From contig NZ_NNRI01000007.1 of assembly GCF_002270415.1 (NCBI RefSeq), positions 1,426,001-1,490,000 of the forward strand: DNA of 64,000 bases, read 5' to 3'. This document shows, one piece after another, positions 9,056 through 17,402 of this stretch. A program made the position numbers and the translations under genes. This DNA comes from Mesorhizobium sophorae. GTDB taxonomy: Bacteria; Pseudomonadota; Alphaproteobacteria; Rhizobiales; Rhizobiaceae. The notes beneath the pieces were generated by a model. The model was given only the letters and a program-made list of their open reading frames with translations. It was not told the DNA's origin and made no database searches. Positions within the stretch are counted from its first letter, which is position 1; every line of letters begins with the position of its first letter.

Positions 9056-9208
9056 GCGGCAGCCTCTTCTTGGCCGGCTAAGATCGAGGCTGATTCGGGC
9101 GCGCAAATTTGACCATGTGGACAAAAGTGCGGACCCGTTCCATAGTTCCCTGTCTGACATTTTCACGAACAGCCGGCTCGACACGGCTGTCGAACAGAGG
9201 GGAATGCA

Positions 9209-10240
9209 ATGGAAAACCGGAAGAATAGAATCCAGATAAAACGCGAAGGGCTTTCGCGACGCAATGTGCTGGAATTGGGCGCGCTTGGCCTGGCTGCGGC
9301 CATGCTGCCAGGCGCCGCCTTCGGCAAGGACAAGAAGCTGAAGGTAGCGGCGATCTTCGCCACGCCGATCGAGGAGCCATGGGACAACCAGATCCATGTC
9401 GCCTTGCAGAAGGCCGAGAAGGAACTCGGCATCGAGTACAAATGGTCGGAGAAGGTGCAGACAGCCGATTTCAGCCGCGTCATGCGCGAATATGCACAAG
9501 GCGGCTACCAGCTGGTGCTGGGCGATGCCTTCGCAGCCGAGCGTGAATCGCGCCGCACCGCCAAGCAGTTCCCGAAGACTGCCTTCCTCTTCGGCTCCGG
9601 CGCCGGACCGGCGGAACCCAATTTCGGCGTCTTCGACAACTGGATCCACGAGCCGGCCTATCTGTCCGGCATGATCGCCGGAAAGATGTCGAAGTCGGGC
9701 ACGATCGGCGCTGTCGCGGCGATGGGCATTCCGGAAGTGAACCGGCTGGTCAACGCCTTCTTCGCCGGCGCCAAGGAGGTCAATCCCAACATCAAGAAGA
9801 AGGTCGCCTTCATCGGTTCCTTCTTCGATCCGCCGAAGGCCAAGGAAGCGGCGGTCGCGCAGATCGACGCCGGTGTCGACGTGATCTATGCCGAGCGTTT
9901 CGGTGTCATCGAAGCGGCGGTGGACAAGAAGATCCTCGCCATCTCCAACATGTCCGACCAGTCGAGCCTCGGCCCCGACACGGTCATCACCGGCCCGGTC
10001 TGGGATATGTATCCGACCGTCCAGCAGGCGATCAAACTCGTCAAGGCCGGCGTCTTCACCGCGCAGGACTATGGCGATTTCTCGCGCATGGCCAAGGGCG
10101 GTTCGCAACTCGCGCCCTACCACAAGTTCGACAAGACGCTGCCGGCGGACGTCAAGGAACTGGTCGAGAAGAAGAAGGCCGAAATCCTCGAAGGCAATTT
10201 CCGCGTCGACGTCGACGAGAACACGCCGGTTTCGGATTGA
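9209..10240 (+). CDS. BMP-family ABC transporter substrate-binding protein
   Basis: A 343-aa periplasmic binding protein of the basic membrane protein (PnrA/BmpA) family, which in characterised cases binds nucleosides or related compounds. The N-terminus has a twin-arginine-like export signal (SRRNVLELGALGLAAAMLPG, then cleavage after AFG). The mature part begins KLKVAAIFATPIEEPWDNQ and carries BMP blocks such as GDAFAAERESRR, FGVFDNWIHEPAYLSGMIAG and NRLVNAFFAGAKEVNP. It is followed, after a 279-bp repeat-filled gap, by the ATPase and two permeases of the same importer. Ligand unknown; purine or pyrimidine nucleosides or bases are the family default. Confidence 0.88.
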   Translation: MENRKNRIQIKREGLSRRNVLELGALGLAAAMLPGAAFGKDKKLKVAAIFATPIEEPWDNQIHVALQKAEKELGIEYKWSEKVQTADFSRVMREYAQGGYQLVLGDAFAAERESRRTAKQFPKTAFLFGSGAGPAEPNFGVFDNWIHEPAYLSGMIAGKMSKSGTIGAVAAMGIPEVNRLVNAFFAGAKEVNPNIKKKVAFIGSFFDPPKAKEAAVAQIDAGVDVIYAERFGVIEAAVDKKILAISNMSDQSSLGPDTVITGPVWDMYPTVQQAIKLVKAGVFTAQDYGDFSRMAKGGSQLAPYHKFDKTLPADVKELVEKKKAEILEGNFRVDVDENTPVSD

Positions 10241-10245
10241 TTTTT

Positions 10246-10484
10246 CTCACCCTCCCCTTGTGGGGGTGAGCAGCCGGTTCGCCGCAGGCGAATTCATCGT
10301 GCCAGTGGCACGATGAAAGGCTAGCGAACGCCGGGACGCTGCGAAGCAGCGGGGACCCGGAAGGGCTTGCCAATTATCAGCCCAGCCCTTCGCAGGCTCA
10401 GGGCGTTCGAAACTCGAAAAGCCAAGCAATTGGCTTTTCGTCCGCCACGCGGACCGTTGCTCACCCCCACAAGGGGGAGGGTGA
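10246..10484. repeat. inverted-repeat element between binding protein and ATPase genes
   Basis: The ends (10246-10270 and 10460-10484) are inverted copies differing by one extra C: TCACCCTCCCC(C)TTGTGGGGGTGAG. Each end is itself a small hairpin. The interior also holds short hairpins (CATCGTGCCAGTGGCACGATG at 10297 and AAAAGCCAAGCAATTGGCTTTT at 10418). It sits inside an otherwise contiguous transporter operon and could lower readthrough from the binding-protein gene. Confidence 0.75.
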
Positions 10485-10519
10485 AGAGCTGCGCCAACGC
10501 CATCTCACCGGGAGCCATC

Positions 10520-12031
10520 TTGCCCGCCCTACTCATCGAAATGCGCGGCATCACCAAGAGCTTCGGCGCCGTCAAGGCGAACGAGGCCGTTGATCTCAGC
10601 GTCGCGCCGGGCGAGATTCTCGGTCTTCTGGGCGAGAATGGCGCCGGCAAGACGACGCTGATGAACGTGCTGTTCGGCGCCTATGCGCCCGATGCAGGCG
10701 AGATCCTCATCCAGGGCCAGCCGGTGCGGATCTCCAGTTCGGCCGATGCGCTGGCCGCCGGCATCGGCATGGTGCACCAGCATTTTCATCTGGCACCCCG
10801 GCTGACGGTGCTGGAGAATCTGCTCATCGGCATATCAGGCAGATCGGGGCGGATCGATCGCGCCGGCGGGCTGGGGCGCCTGGCGGAGATCGGCCGCCAG
10901 CATGGGTTGACGCTTGATCCCGACCTTCCGGTGTCGGCGCTGTCGGTCGGCGAGCAGCAGCGGCTCGAAATCGTCAAGGCGCTGTTTCGTGGCGCCAAAC
11001 TGCTGATCCTTGACGAGCCGACCGCCGTGCTGGCGCCAACGGAGGTCGACGGGCTGTTTTCGGCGCTCCGATCGATGGCGGCGCAGGGCCTCGGCATCAT
11101 CTTCATCTCGCACAAGCTCAATGAAGTGCGGGCGCTGACCCATCGCTGCACGGTGCTGCGGCATGGCCGCGTCGCCGGCCGTGTCGATGACCCCGCCAAC
11201 ACGACATCGGCCGCAATGGCGCAACTGATGTGCGGCCACGAGATCGTGCCGCCGGCGAGGGGGGCATCGACCCCCGGTGGAGCGGTGCTGACGCTCGACG
11301 GCATTTCGACATCGCGGCATTCGGGCACGGCGTTGCGCGACGTGTCGCTTGCCGTCCGCGCCGGCGAGATCCTCGGTATTGCCGGTGTCTCGGGCAATGG
11401 TCAGCGCGCCCTGGCGGAAGTGATCTCCGGCGTGCGTGTGCCCGACGCCGGCCAGATGACCATCGCCGGCCAAAAGGTGTCGCGGTATTCGCCGCGCGAG
11501 GTGCAGGCGCTCGGTCTCGGCCGCATCCCGGAAGACCGCATGACGACCGGGCTGGTCACCAACCTGCCGCTTGCCGATTCGATGGTGCTGCCGCGCATCG
11601 GCACGGCGGCGTTCAGCAGCAGGGGCCTGCTCAAGCCAGATGCGATCCGTGCCTTCGCCGAGGCGCAGATCAAGGCCTATGACATTCGCTGCCCCGGACC
11701 GATGACCCGTGCCGGGGCGCTGTCGGGCGGCAATCTGCAGAAAGCGCTGCTGGCTCGCGAACTCGCCTTCGATCCGAAGGTGCTGATCGTCTCGCAGCCG
11801 ACGCGCGGCCTTGATATCGGCGCTGCCCGCTTCATCCACGAAAAATTCCTCGACATGCGGGCCAAGGGCTGCGGCATCATCGTCATCGGCGAGGATCTCG
11901 AGGAACTGCTGGTGCTCTGCGACCGCATCGCGGTGATGTATGAGGGCCGAATCGCCGGCACGCTCGACAGCGCCGATGCGACGGTGGCCCGGCTTGGGCT
12001 GATGATGACCGGCGCGGAGGGGCACAGCTGA
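10520..12031 (+). CDS. ABC transporter ATPase, nucleoside/sugar type with two NBDs
   Basis: A 503-aa protein with two fused ATPase domains, as in YufO/NupO-type BMP importers. The first domain has Walker A GENGAGKTT, signature LSVGEQQRLEI and Walker B LLILDEPTAVL. The second has a degenerate P-loop (GVSGNGQRA), signature LSGGNLQKALLARELA and VSQPTRGLDIGA. The start is taken as TTG 10520, preceded by GGGAG at 10510-10514; ATG 10541 is an alternative but would shorten the first beta strand. Its stop overlaps the ATG of permease 1. Degeneracy of the second Walker A is normal for this subfamily. Confidence 0.87.
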   Translation: MPALLIEMRGITKSFGAVKANEAVDLSVAPGEILGLLGENGAGKTTLMNVLFGAYAPDAGEILIQGQPVRISSSADALAAGIGMVHQHFHLAPRLTVLENLLIGISGRSGRIDRAGGLGRLAEIGRQHGLTLDPDLPVSALSVGEQQRLEIVKALFRGAKLLILDEPTAVLAPTEVDGLFSALRSMAAQGLGIIFISHKLNEVRALTHRCTVLRHGRVAGRVDDPANTTSAAMAQLMCGHEIVPPARGASTPGGAVLTLDGISTSRHSGTALRDVSLAVRAGEILGIAGVSGNGQRALAEVISGVRVPDAGQMTIAGQKVSRYSPREVQALGLGRIPEDRMTTGLVTNLPLADSMVLPRIGTAAFSSRGLLKPDAIRAFAEAQIKAYDIRCPGPMTRAGALSGGNLQKALLARELAFDPKVLIVSQPTRGLDIGAARFIHEKFLDMRAKGCGIIVIGEDLEELLVLCDRIAVMYEGRIAGTLDSADATVARLGLMMTGAEGHS

Positions 12032-13086
12032 TGTTTCGCCTGGAAGTCCGCGTCTCGACGCCCGCCTGGTTCAATTTGGCCCTGCCGCTGCTGGCGATCG
12101 CAGCCACGCTTGTCCTGTGCAGCGGCCTGATCGCGTTGGCCGGCGCCGGCGTCATCGAAGCCTATGGCGTGATGTTCACGGCCTCGCTGGGCGACAGCTA
12201 CGCGATCACCGAAACGATGGTGCGTGCCGCGCCGATGATCTTCACCGGGCTGGCGGTGGCGGTCGCCTTCCGAGCAAAATTCTGGAACATCGGCGCCGAG
12301 GGGCAATTGCTGGCCGGCGCGGTGGCAAGCTGCTTTGTCGGCGCGATCCCGATGTCGGGACCGCTCGCCATGCTGTTGATGGCGGTGGCCGGTGCCGCCG
12401 CCGGCGCGGCGGTTGCCTTGGCGCCGGCGACACTGCGGGTCAAATTCAAGGTCGATGACGTGGTCAGCTCGCTGCTCCTCAATTCGGTCATCTACTATGC
12501 GCTGATGGCGCTGATCGAAGGGCCGTGGAAAGACAGTTTCAGCGGCTATCCGATTTCGCCGCCGATCGAGGATTCGGCCAACTTTCCGGTGCTGCTCGAA
12601 GGCACGCGGCTGCATCTCGGCGTTGTCGTGGCGCTGCTGGCGGCGCCATTGATCTGGTTCCTGATCGTGCGCACGACGCTCGGCTTCCGGATCAGGGTCA
12701 CCGGCGAGAACCCGGAAGCCGCACGCTATGGCGGCATCCATGTCGAGCGGGTGCTGATCTCGACCGCGCTGCTGTCCGGGGCTCTGGCCGGGCTCGCTGG
12801 GGTCGGCGAGGTCGGCGGCGTGCATTTCCAGGTCATGAGCGACATCTCGCCGGGCTACGGCTATTCCGGCATCGTCGTTGCCATGCTGGCGCGGCTCAAT
12901 CCGCTCGGCGTGGTGCCGGCGGCGATCTTCCTGGCCGCCGTGATGACCGGCGCCGAGGCGATGTCGCGCGCGACCGGAGTGCCGGCCTTCCTCAGCGACG
13001 TCATCCAGGGCACCGCATTGCTTGCCATGCTGGTGGCGCTGCTGTTCACCGCCTACCGCATCCGCCGCGTCGGAGTGGCCCGATGA
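12031..13086 (+). CDS. ABC transporter permease 1 (BMP/nucleoside type)
   Basis: A 351-aa inner-membrane permease of the BPD_transp_2 family. About eight to nine hydrophobic helices are seen, with the family motif AFRAKFWNIGAEGQLLAGA near residue 80 and the cytoplasmic coupling loop GFRIRVTGENPEAARYGGI. The start overlaps the ATPase stop (TGATG) and the stop overlaps the next start (ATGA). It pairs with the next gene as a heterodimeric channel; the substrate is defined by the BMP protein. Confidence 0.87.
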   Translation: MFRLEVRVSTPAWFNLALPLLAIAATLVLCSGLIALAGAGVIEAYGVMFTASLGDSYAITETMVRAAPMIFTGLAVAVAFRAKFWNIGAEGQLLAGAVASCFVGAIPMSGPLAMLLMAVAGAAAGAAVALAPATLRVKFKVDDVVSSLLLNSVIYYALMALIEGPWKDSFSGYPISPPIEDSANFPVLLEGTRLHLGVVVALLAAPLIWFLIVRTTLGFRIRVTGENPEAARYGGIHVERVLISTALLSGALAGLAGVGEVGGVHFQVMSDISPGYGYSGIVVAMLARLNPLGVVPAAIFLAAVMTGAEAMSRATGVPAFLSDVIQGTALLAMLVALLFTAYRIRRVGVAR

Positions 13087-14027
13087 GCGCGGTGTTCGAA
13101 CAGATCTTTCAGGTCGGCTTCCTGGCCGCGATCATCCGCATCGCCACGCCGCTTGCTTTCGCGACGCTTGGCGAAATGTTCTCCGAGCGCGCCGGCGTGC
13201 TCAATCTCGGCATCGAAGGCATCATGCTGTTGTCGGCGATGACCGGCTTCACCGCCACCAGCCTCAGCGGCAGCCTGTGGCTCGGCGTGCTCGTCGCCGT
13301 GCTGACCGGCATGCTGATGGGTGCGCTGCATGCGCTGTTCACGGTGGCGCTGGGCCTCAGCCAGCATGTCTGCGGCATTGGTGTCACGCTGTTCTCCTCG
13401 GGCCTCGCCTATTTCCTCTATCGGCTGATCTTCGGCCAGCAATCGGTGCCGCCAAGCATCAAGGGGTTCGAGACGCTGCCTGTCCCGGTCCTCTCCAGCC
13501 TCCCGGTGCTCGGACCGGCGGTGTTCAACCAGTTTGCGCTGGTCTACATGGCGATCCTTGCCATTCCGCTGGCCGCCTTCGTCCTCTACCGCACGCCCTG
13601 GGGCCTGTCGGTGCGCATGGTCGGCGAAAATCCGCGCGCCGCCGATTCGGCCGGTGTCAGCGTCATCGCCACGCGTTTCCAGGCGGTCATCCTCGGCGGT
13701 GCGCTGATGGGGCTGGCCGGTGCCTTCCTGTCGATGGCACAGTTCAACGCCTTCACCTTCGGCGTGGTGTCGGGGCGCGGCTGGGTAGCAATCGCGCTGG
13801 TCGTGTTCGGCCGCTGGGATCCGTGGCGTTCGGCAGGGGCTGCGCTGCTGTTCGCCTTTGTCGATGCCTTGCAACTGCGTATGCAGGCGAGCGGGCTGGG
13901 GCATATCCCCTACGAGGCATTCCTGATGCTGCCCTTCATCTTCACGATAGTCGCCATGGCTGTCATGTCGCGCAACGCGGTGGCGCCGTCGGCCCTGCTC
14001 AAGCCGTTTCGTCGCGAGGAGCGCTGA
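13083..14027 (+). CDS. ABC transporter permease 2 (BMP/nucleoside type)
   Basis: A 314-aa second permease of the same importer. The N-terminal hydrophobic segment is followed by the family motif FSERAGVLNLGIEGIMLLSA and the coupling loop GLSVRMVGENPRAADSAGV. The ATG at 13083 overlaps the stop of permease 1; the longer open frame upstream lies inside permease 1. A perfect 11-bp hairpin immediately overlaps its stop codon, marking the likely end of the transporter operon. Confidence 0.87.
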   Translation: MSAVFEQIFQVGFLAAIIRIATPLAFATLGEMFSERAGVLNLGIEGIMLLSAMTGFTATSLSGSLWLGVLVAVLTGMLMGALHALFTVALGLSQHVCGIGVTLFSSGLAYFLYRLIFGQQSVPPSIKGFETLPVPVLSSLPVLGPAVFNQFALVYMAILAIPLAAFVLYRTPWGLSVRMVGENPRAADSAGVSVIATRFQAVILGGALMGLAGAFLSMAQFNAFTFGVVSGRGWVAIALVVFGRWDPWRSAGAALLFAFVDALQLRMQASGLGHIPYEAFLMLPFIFTIVAMAVMSRNAVAPSALLKPFRREER

Positions 14028-14046
14028 CAGCCAAGGGCTGTCAGCG
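14022..14046. terminator. bidirectional hairpin between convergent genes
   Basis: CGCTGACAGCC and GGCTGTCAGCG form a perfect 11-bp stem with a 3-base loop. It overlaps the permease stop and lies 10 bp from the SDR stop on the other strand. There is no U-tract, so termination strength is uncertain. Confidence 0.6.
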
Positions 14047-14055
14047 TCCAGCTGG

Positions 14056-14823
14056 TCACATGGCGGTAAAGCCGTTGTCGACGAACAGATGCGTGCCGTT
14101 GACGAAGCTGGATTCGTCGCTGGCCAGGTAAAGCGCGGCCCTGGCCACCTCTTCCGGCTCGCCGATACGGCCCTGCTGCGCCGCCAGTGCGGCGTCTGAG
14201 ACATCGATGCCGAGCCGACCGAGATCGGCAACCTCGCGCAGGCCGTGCGGCGTGCGGATGAAGCCGGGGCAGACCGCGTTGCAGCGGATGTTGCGGTCGC
14301 GGAACTCGACGGCGATGGCGCGCGCGAACATGTGGCAGGCGCCCTTGGTGGTGTCGTAGAGCACCTCCATCGGCGTCGCCGCCACCGCCGAGATCGACGA
14401 GGTGCAGACGATCGAGCCGCCACCGGCCGATATCATGCCGGGCAGCACGGCGCGCGTCATCAGGAACATCGAGCGCACGTTGACGGCATGCAGCCAGTCC
14501 CACTCCTGCACCGTCGTCTCCAGAAACGGCTTTATGACGATGGTGCCGGCATGGTTGAACAGGACGGTGATCGGGCCGAGTTTTTCGGTCGCGCCCTCCA
14601 CCGCCGCCTCGACCTGAGTTTCATCGGACACGTCGGCGACCCAGTGTTCGGCTATGTGTCCCCGCGCGCGGATCGCCGCCGCGGTTGCGGCGGCTGCTTC
14701 GCCATTGCGGTCGATGATCGCCACCTTGGCACCTTCCGCGGCGAACAGCTCCGAAGCCGCTCCGCCCATCCCCGTCGCGCCGCCCGAAATGATAGCGACC
14801 TTGCCGGCCAGTCTCGCGCCCAT
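14056..14823 (-). CDS. short-chain dehydrogenase/reductase
   Basis: A 255-aa NAD(P)-dependent SDR. The cofactor motif is IISGGATGMGGAA (a TGxxxGxG variant), the NNAG position reads NHAG, the catalytic serine lies in TSSISAVAA, and the active-site YxxxK is YDTTK. The C-terminal PEEVARAALYLASDES and GTHLFVDNGF are typical of classical SDRs. It is transcribed toward the end of the BMP transporter. The substrate cannot be deduced; no partner gene in the same direction is adjacent. Confidence 0.85.
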   Translation of the reverse strand: MGARLAGKVAIISGGATGMGGAASELFAAEGAKVAIIDRNGEAAAATAAAIRARGHIAEHWVADVSDETQVEAAVEGATEKLGPITVLFNHAGTIVIKPFLETTVQEWDWLHAVNVRSMFLMTRAVLPGMISAGGGSIVCTSSISAVAATPMEVLYDTTKGACHMFARAIAVEFRDRNIRCNAVCPGFIRTPHGLREVADLGRLGIDVSDAALAAQQGRIGEPEEVARAALYLASDESSFVNGTHLFVDNGFTAM

Positions 14824-15115
14824 TTTCCTGCTCCCCTGTCAGACGATTTCGTGTTTGCCGATCGGGGCGATGCTATCGCGCGCGCTCCGGGCGGCCAATG
14901 CATGATTTGGGTGCAGCGAGGACAAGGCCACAGGCTCCATTCAGGGCGAGAGCAATGCACGGCGTGACGGTCGAGCTGTGGCCAAAGCACGCCATCCCAG
15001 CAACTCGGTACCAATTCCTGATCAGATGTCAGAAAATTATTCTACCCATGTTCGAAAAATAGCAATCGACAAAGTCTACAAGTTTTATAGATTAACCGGC
15101 AAGACGGAGGTCGAT

Positions 15116-15271
15116 ATGTCCTATATCCAGAACGCCCAGACGGATCGCAGCAGCCAGCGGCTGGTCAACGCCCAGGCCTTTCGTCCGGCCTATGCCGGTG
15201 CTTTCGCCTATATCGTCTTTGCCCTTGCGTTCGTGTTCACCGGGGCAGTTGTTCTGGGCCTCATTCCCTGA
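15116..15271 (+). CDS. small single-pass membrane protein, unknown
   Basis: A 51-aa product with a polar N-terminus (about 27 residues) and one transmembrane helix (AYIVFALAFVFTGAVVLGLI) ending in IP at the C-terminus. The ATG at 15116 has a good ribosome site (ACGGAGG, 5 bp spacing). A longer in-frame start at 14978 exists but has no comparable ribosome site and runs through an AT-rich promoter-like stretch (15040-15095). I recognise no family. The good ribosome site, clear helix and AT-rich leader make it a credible small gene. Confidence 0.55.
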   Translation: MSYIQNAQTDRSSQRLVNAQAFRPAYAGAFAYIVFALAFVFTGAVVLGLIP

Positions 15272-15408
15272 GTCGTCAGATCGACCGGGACTAGCCGCCA
15301 ACGCTTTCAGGCAATCGGAGTTGAATGAACCGGATCCTCGGTGCGCTCTCGCGCGGCTGGGGTTCGAATTTCACAGCATCAGTGATTCCAGAGATGGAGG
15401 AGATGGCA

Positions 15409-16350
15409 ATGCCGATCGAGTTCACGCATGTCCCCAGCAAGACCGCCGACGCCGCTGTTCCCTTTTTCTACGACTTTGCCGAGACCGCGACCAAGCTCGG
15501 GCTGATCGAGGATGGCGGCTTCAGAAAGATCGTCGTCGACGATTCGGCCGGGCTGTTGACCAATATGGATCTTGCAGCCCAGGTGCTGGACCGGACGTCG
15601 TCGCTGGAAGTCGTGCTCACCCACTGGGCGGGCGTGGTCGAACCGACGGTGGCGGCGCGCCAGCTGGCGTCGATCGACAGGAAGAGCGGCGGACGGCTGG
15701 CGCTCAGGATGATCAGCGAACCGCTGAACGACGACGATGCCGAAACGCGGCCGGTCGGGCACACGGTCATCTGGCAGCGCATTGACGAATATCTGGTGCT
15801 GTTGAAGCGGCTGTGGTCGAACGACCGGCCGTTCGACCATGAAGGCGCGTTCTACAGCATCAAAGGCGGTTATGTGCCGCGCAAGGGTCCGCACGGCGCC
15901 GATCTCGTCATCCGCATGGGCGGGCAGTCCGGAACGGCGCTCAAGGTGACCGGTCGGCATGCCGATGTCTTCGAACTGGCGCCAGGCTCGATCGACGAGG
16001 TCCGGCAACTGATGGAGCGCGTGCGCGGCGCCGCAGCCGAACATGGCCGAGCCGGCAAGCTTCGCTTTGCGCTTCCGGTCAGGATTCACCGGGGCGCTTC
16101 CGCCGCCGGCTACAAGGCAGTCGATGTTGCCGGGCCGCCGGCCCAGGCGGCCCTGTCGCTGCTGGCCTATGCAGCTCTCGGGATCGATGAATTCATGACT
16201 GTCGGCGTCGACACGCCGCGCGAGATCGCAACGGCCGGCCGTGAAACGATCGCCCTGCTGCGCAATTCGCTGGCGCGTCGTGAGGCGGAGGTGCCGCAGC
16301 CCGGGGCATATGCGCCGCGCGTGCCGCAAGTGGTGCGTGCAGCGGGCTGA
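15409..16350 (+). CDS. luciferase-like (LLM class) flavin-dependent oxidoreductase
   Basis: A 313-aa TIM-barrel flavin monooxygenase of the bacterial luciferase/SsuD class. Blocks seen are EFTHVPSKTADAA, the ALRMISEP block, TVIWQRIDEYLVLLKRLW (the usual ER-E-F-v-l-kLW segment) and the later FDHEGAFYSI. GGAGG at 15396-15400 sets the start at ATG 15409; earlier in-frame ATGs at 15394 and 15403 are weaker. It is shorter than SsuD (about 380 aa), lacking part of the C-terminal insertion. Candidate substrates include alkanesulfonates or other small organics. The isochorismatase-fold gene converges 16 bp away. Confidence 0.8.
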   Translation: MPIEFTHVPSKTADAAVPFFYDFAETATKLGLIEDGGFRKIVVDDSAGLLTNMDLAAQVLDRTSSLEVVLTHWAGVVEPTVAARQLASIDRKSGGRLALRMISEPLNDDDAETRPVGHTVIWQRIDEYLVLLKRLWSNDRPFDHEGAFYSIKGGYVPRKGPHGADLVIRMGGQSGTALKVTGRHADVFELAPGSIDEVRQLMERVRGAAAEHGRAGKLRFALPVRIHRGASAAGYKAVDVAGPPAQAALSLLAYAALGIDEFMTVGVDTPREIATAGRETIALLRNSLARREAEVPQPGAYAPRVPQVVRAAG

Positions 16351-16366
16351 GCAGGCGCCCTTGGAA

Positions 16367-17041
16367 TCAACCTGTCGCGCCACTCAGCCGCGACAGGCCT
16401 TCGATGACGGCGGCAGACTCCGCCAGCGCGCCGAAGACGCCGTCCTCGACCGTCACCATATGAAGCGCGGCCTCATGGGCCTTTTGATCGCCGCTGGCAC
16501 AGGCATCGGAAATCGTCAGGCACTGAAAGTTGCGGTCGCAGGCCTCGCGCAACGTGGTGTGGACGCAGACATCCGTCGTGCAGCCGGTAAACATCAGATG
16601 TGTGATGCCTTGCGCGCGCAGCACAAGCTCGAAATCCGTATAGGTGAAGGCGCTGTTGCAGGTCTTGTCTACGATAATGTCCTGCGGCGCGACGTCGATC
16701 TCTGGAACGATCTGAAATCCCGGGCCTGAACGAAGCAGGATCTCGGTGCCTTCGAGACCGGCGCGCTTGCGGCGCCATTTCTCGTAAGGCGTCATGTCGG
16801 CCATGTCAGCCCGATAACCCTGCCTCGTGTGGATGATCCTGACACCGGCCTTGCGGGCGGCGGCGATCAGCCGGCCCACGGTCGGCAGGATCGCCCTCAG
16901 CGGCGAGGGGTCATATCCCTGCCTGGCAAAATAGCCCGTCGTCGACAGGAAATCCTGCTGCAGGTCGATGACGACAAGCGCGGTGTTTTCGGCGGCCAGC
17001 CTGCCGTCATAAGGGAAGTCGAAGGGCGTCGCCTTGATCAT
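16367..17041 (-). CDS. isochorismatase-fold cysteine hydrolase
   Basis: A 224-aa hydrolase with the catalytic triad of the isochorismatase-like family: Asp in VVIDLQQDF, Lys in IIVDKTCNSAF, and the nucleophilic Cys in GCTTDVCVHTT. The cis-peptide region TGCTTDVC is intact. Overall pattern (RLAAENTALVVIDLQQDF; RIIHTRQGYRADMADM) resembles amidohydrolases such as biuret hydrolase and RutB. ATG 17041 begins at the family position; the longer frame upstream lies in the control region. It probably hydrolyses a C-N amide or ureido bond; the substrate is not known. Confidence 0.82.
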   Translation of the reverse strand: MIKATPFDFPYDGRLAAENTALVVIDLQQDFLSTTGYFARQGYDPSPLRAILPTVGRLIAAARKAGVRIIHTRQGYRADMADMTPYEKWRRKRAGLEGTEILLRSGPGFQIVPEIDVAPQDIIVDKTCNSAFTYTDFELVLRAQGITHLMFTGCTTDVCVHTTLREACDRNFQCLTISDACASGDQKAHEAALHMVTVEDGVFGALAESAAVIEGLSRLSGATG

Positions 17042-17181
17042 CTTTGGCTCCCGGTTTTTGGACCGGCACCATAGCACTTTGCAACAACGCGACGACACCA
17101 GATGCCGGCGGCGCGGATCCGAATTTCGCGCCGATATTGACGGTCGCGACCAATTATTGATCGTTACACTCACCTTCAATG

Positions 17182-17208
17182 TTGACTAGCAATATCATGT
17201 TTTATAAT
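17182..17208 (+). promoter_or_regulatory. putative exbBD-tonB promoter with possible iron operator
   Basis: TTGACT (17182) and TATAAT (17203) are near-consensus boxes with a short 15-bp spacer. TGA-N9-TCA (TGACTAGCAATATCA, 17183-17197) overlaps them and is compatible with a rhizobial iron-responsive (RirA/IRO-like) site. This stretch is clearly AT-richer than its surroundings. The iron-regulation reading is inference from the genes downstream. Confidence 0.4.
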
Positions 17209-17273
17209 CAACCTGGCATCGGCCTGCCGACAACCAGTATCTGGAATTGCGGCGGCCGTACTGGAGAAGAGCC

Positions 17274-17402
17274 ATGACCGTGGCTGGAATTGATGCCCAG
17301 ACGGCCTTCCACATCGACGCGGTGCGCTTTGCTGTCGGCGAGCGGACGCTGCTCGCTCCGGTTTCGCTCGATCTGGAGGGCCTTCGACAGCAATGGAACT
17401 GA
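17274..17402 (+). pseudogene. truncated N-terminus of FhuC/HmuV-like siderophore ABC ATPase
   Basis: A 42-codon frame whose residues 14-35 ([20 protein letters not shown] plus DLE) match the first beta strands of FhuC/FecE-type ATPases (compare the family pattern RTLL.PlsL). It then stops where the glycine and Walker A loop should begin. The remainder of an ATPase (about 220 residues) is absent; the frame runs into the exbB start codon and ends 9 bp inside exbB. It may be left from a deletion that fused a siderophore-import ATPase gene to exbB, and may still couple translation into exbB. Confidence 0.55.

Noticed and set aside
7685..10123. 812-codon open frame on the minus strand across pcaF and the BMP gene
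   Set aside because: It is the antisense of well-supported genes with clear motifs; its residues are His/Arg/Asp-rich with no domain, typical of high-GC shadows.
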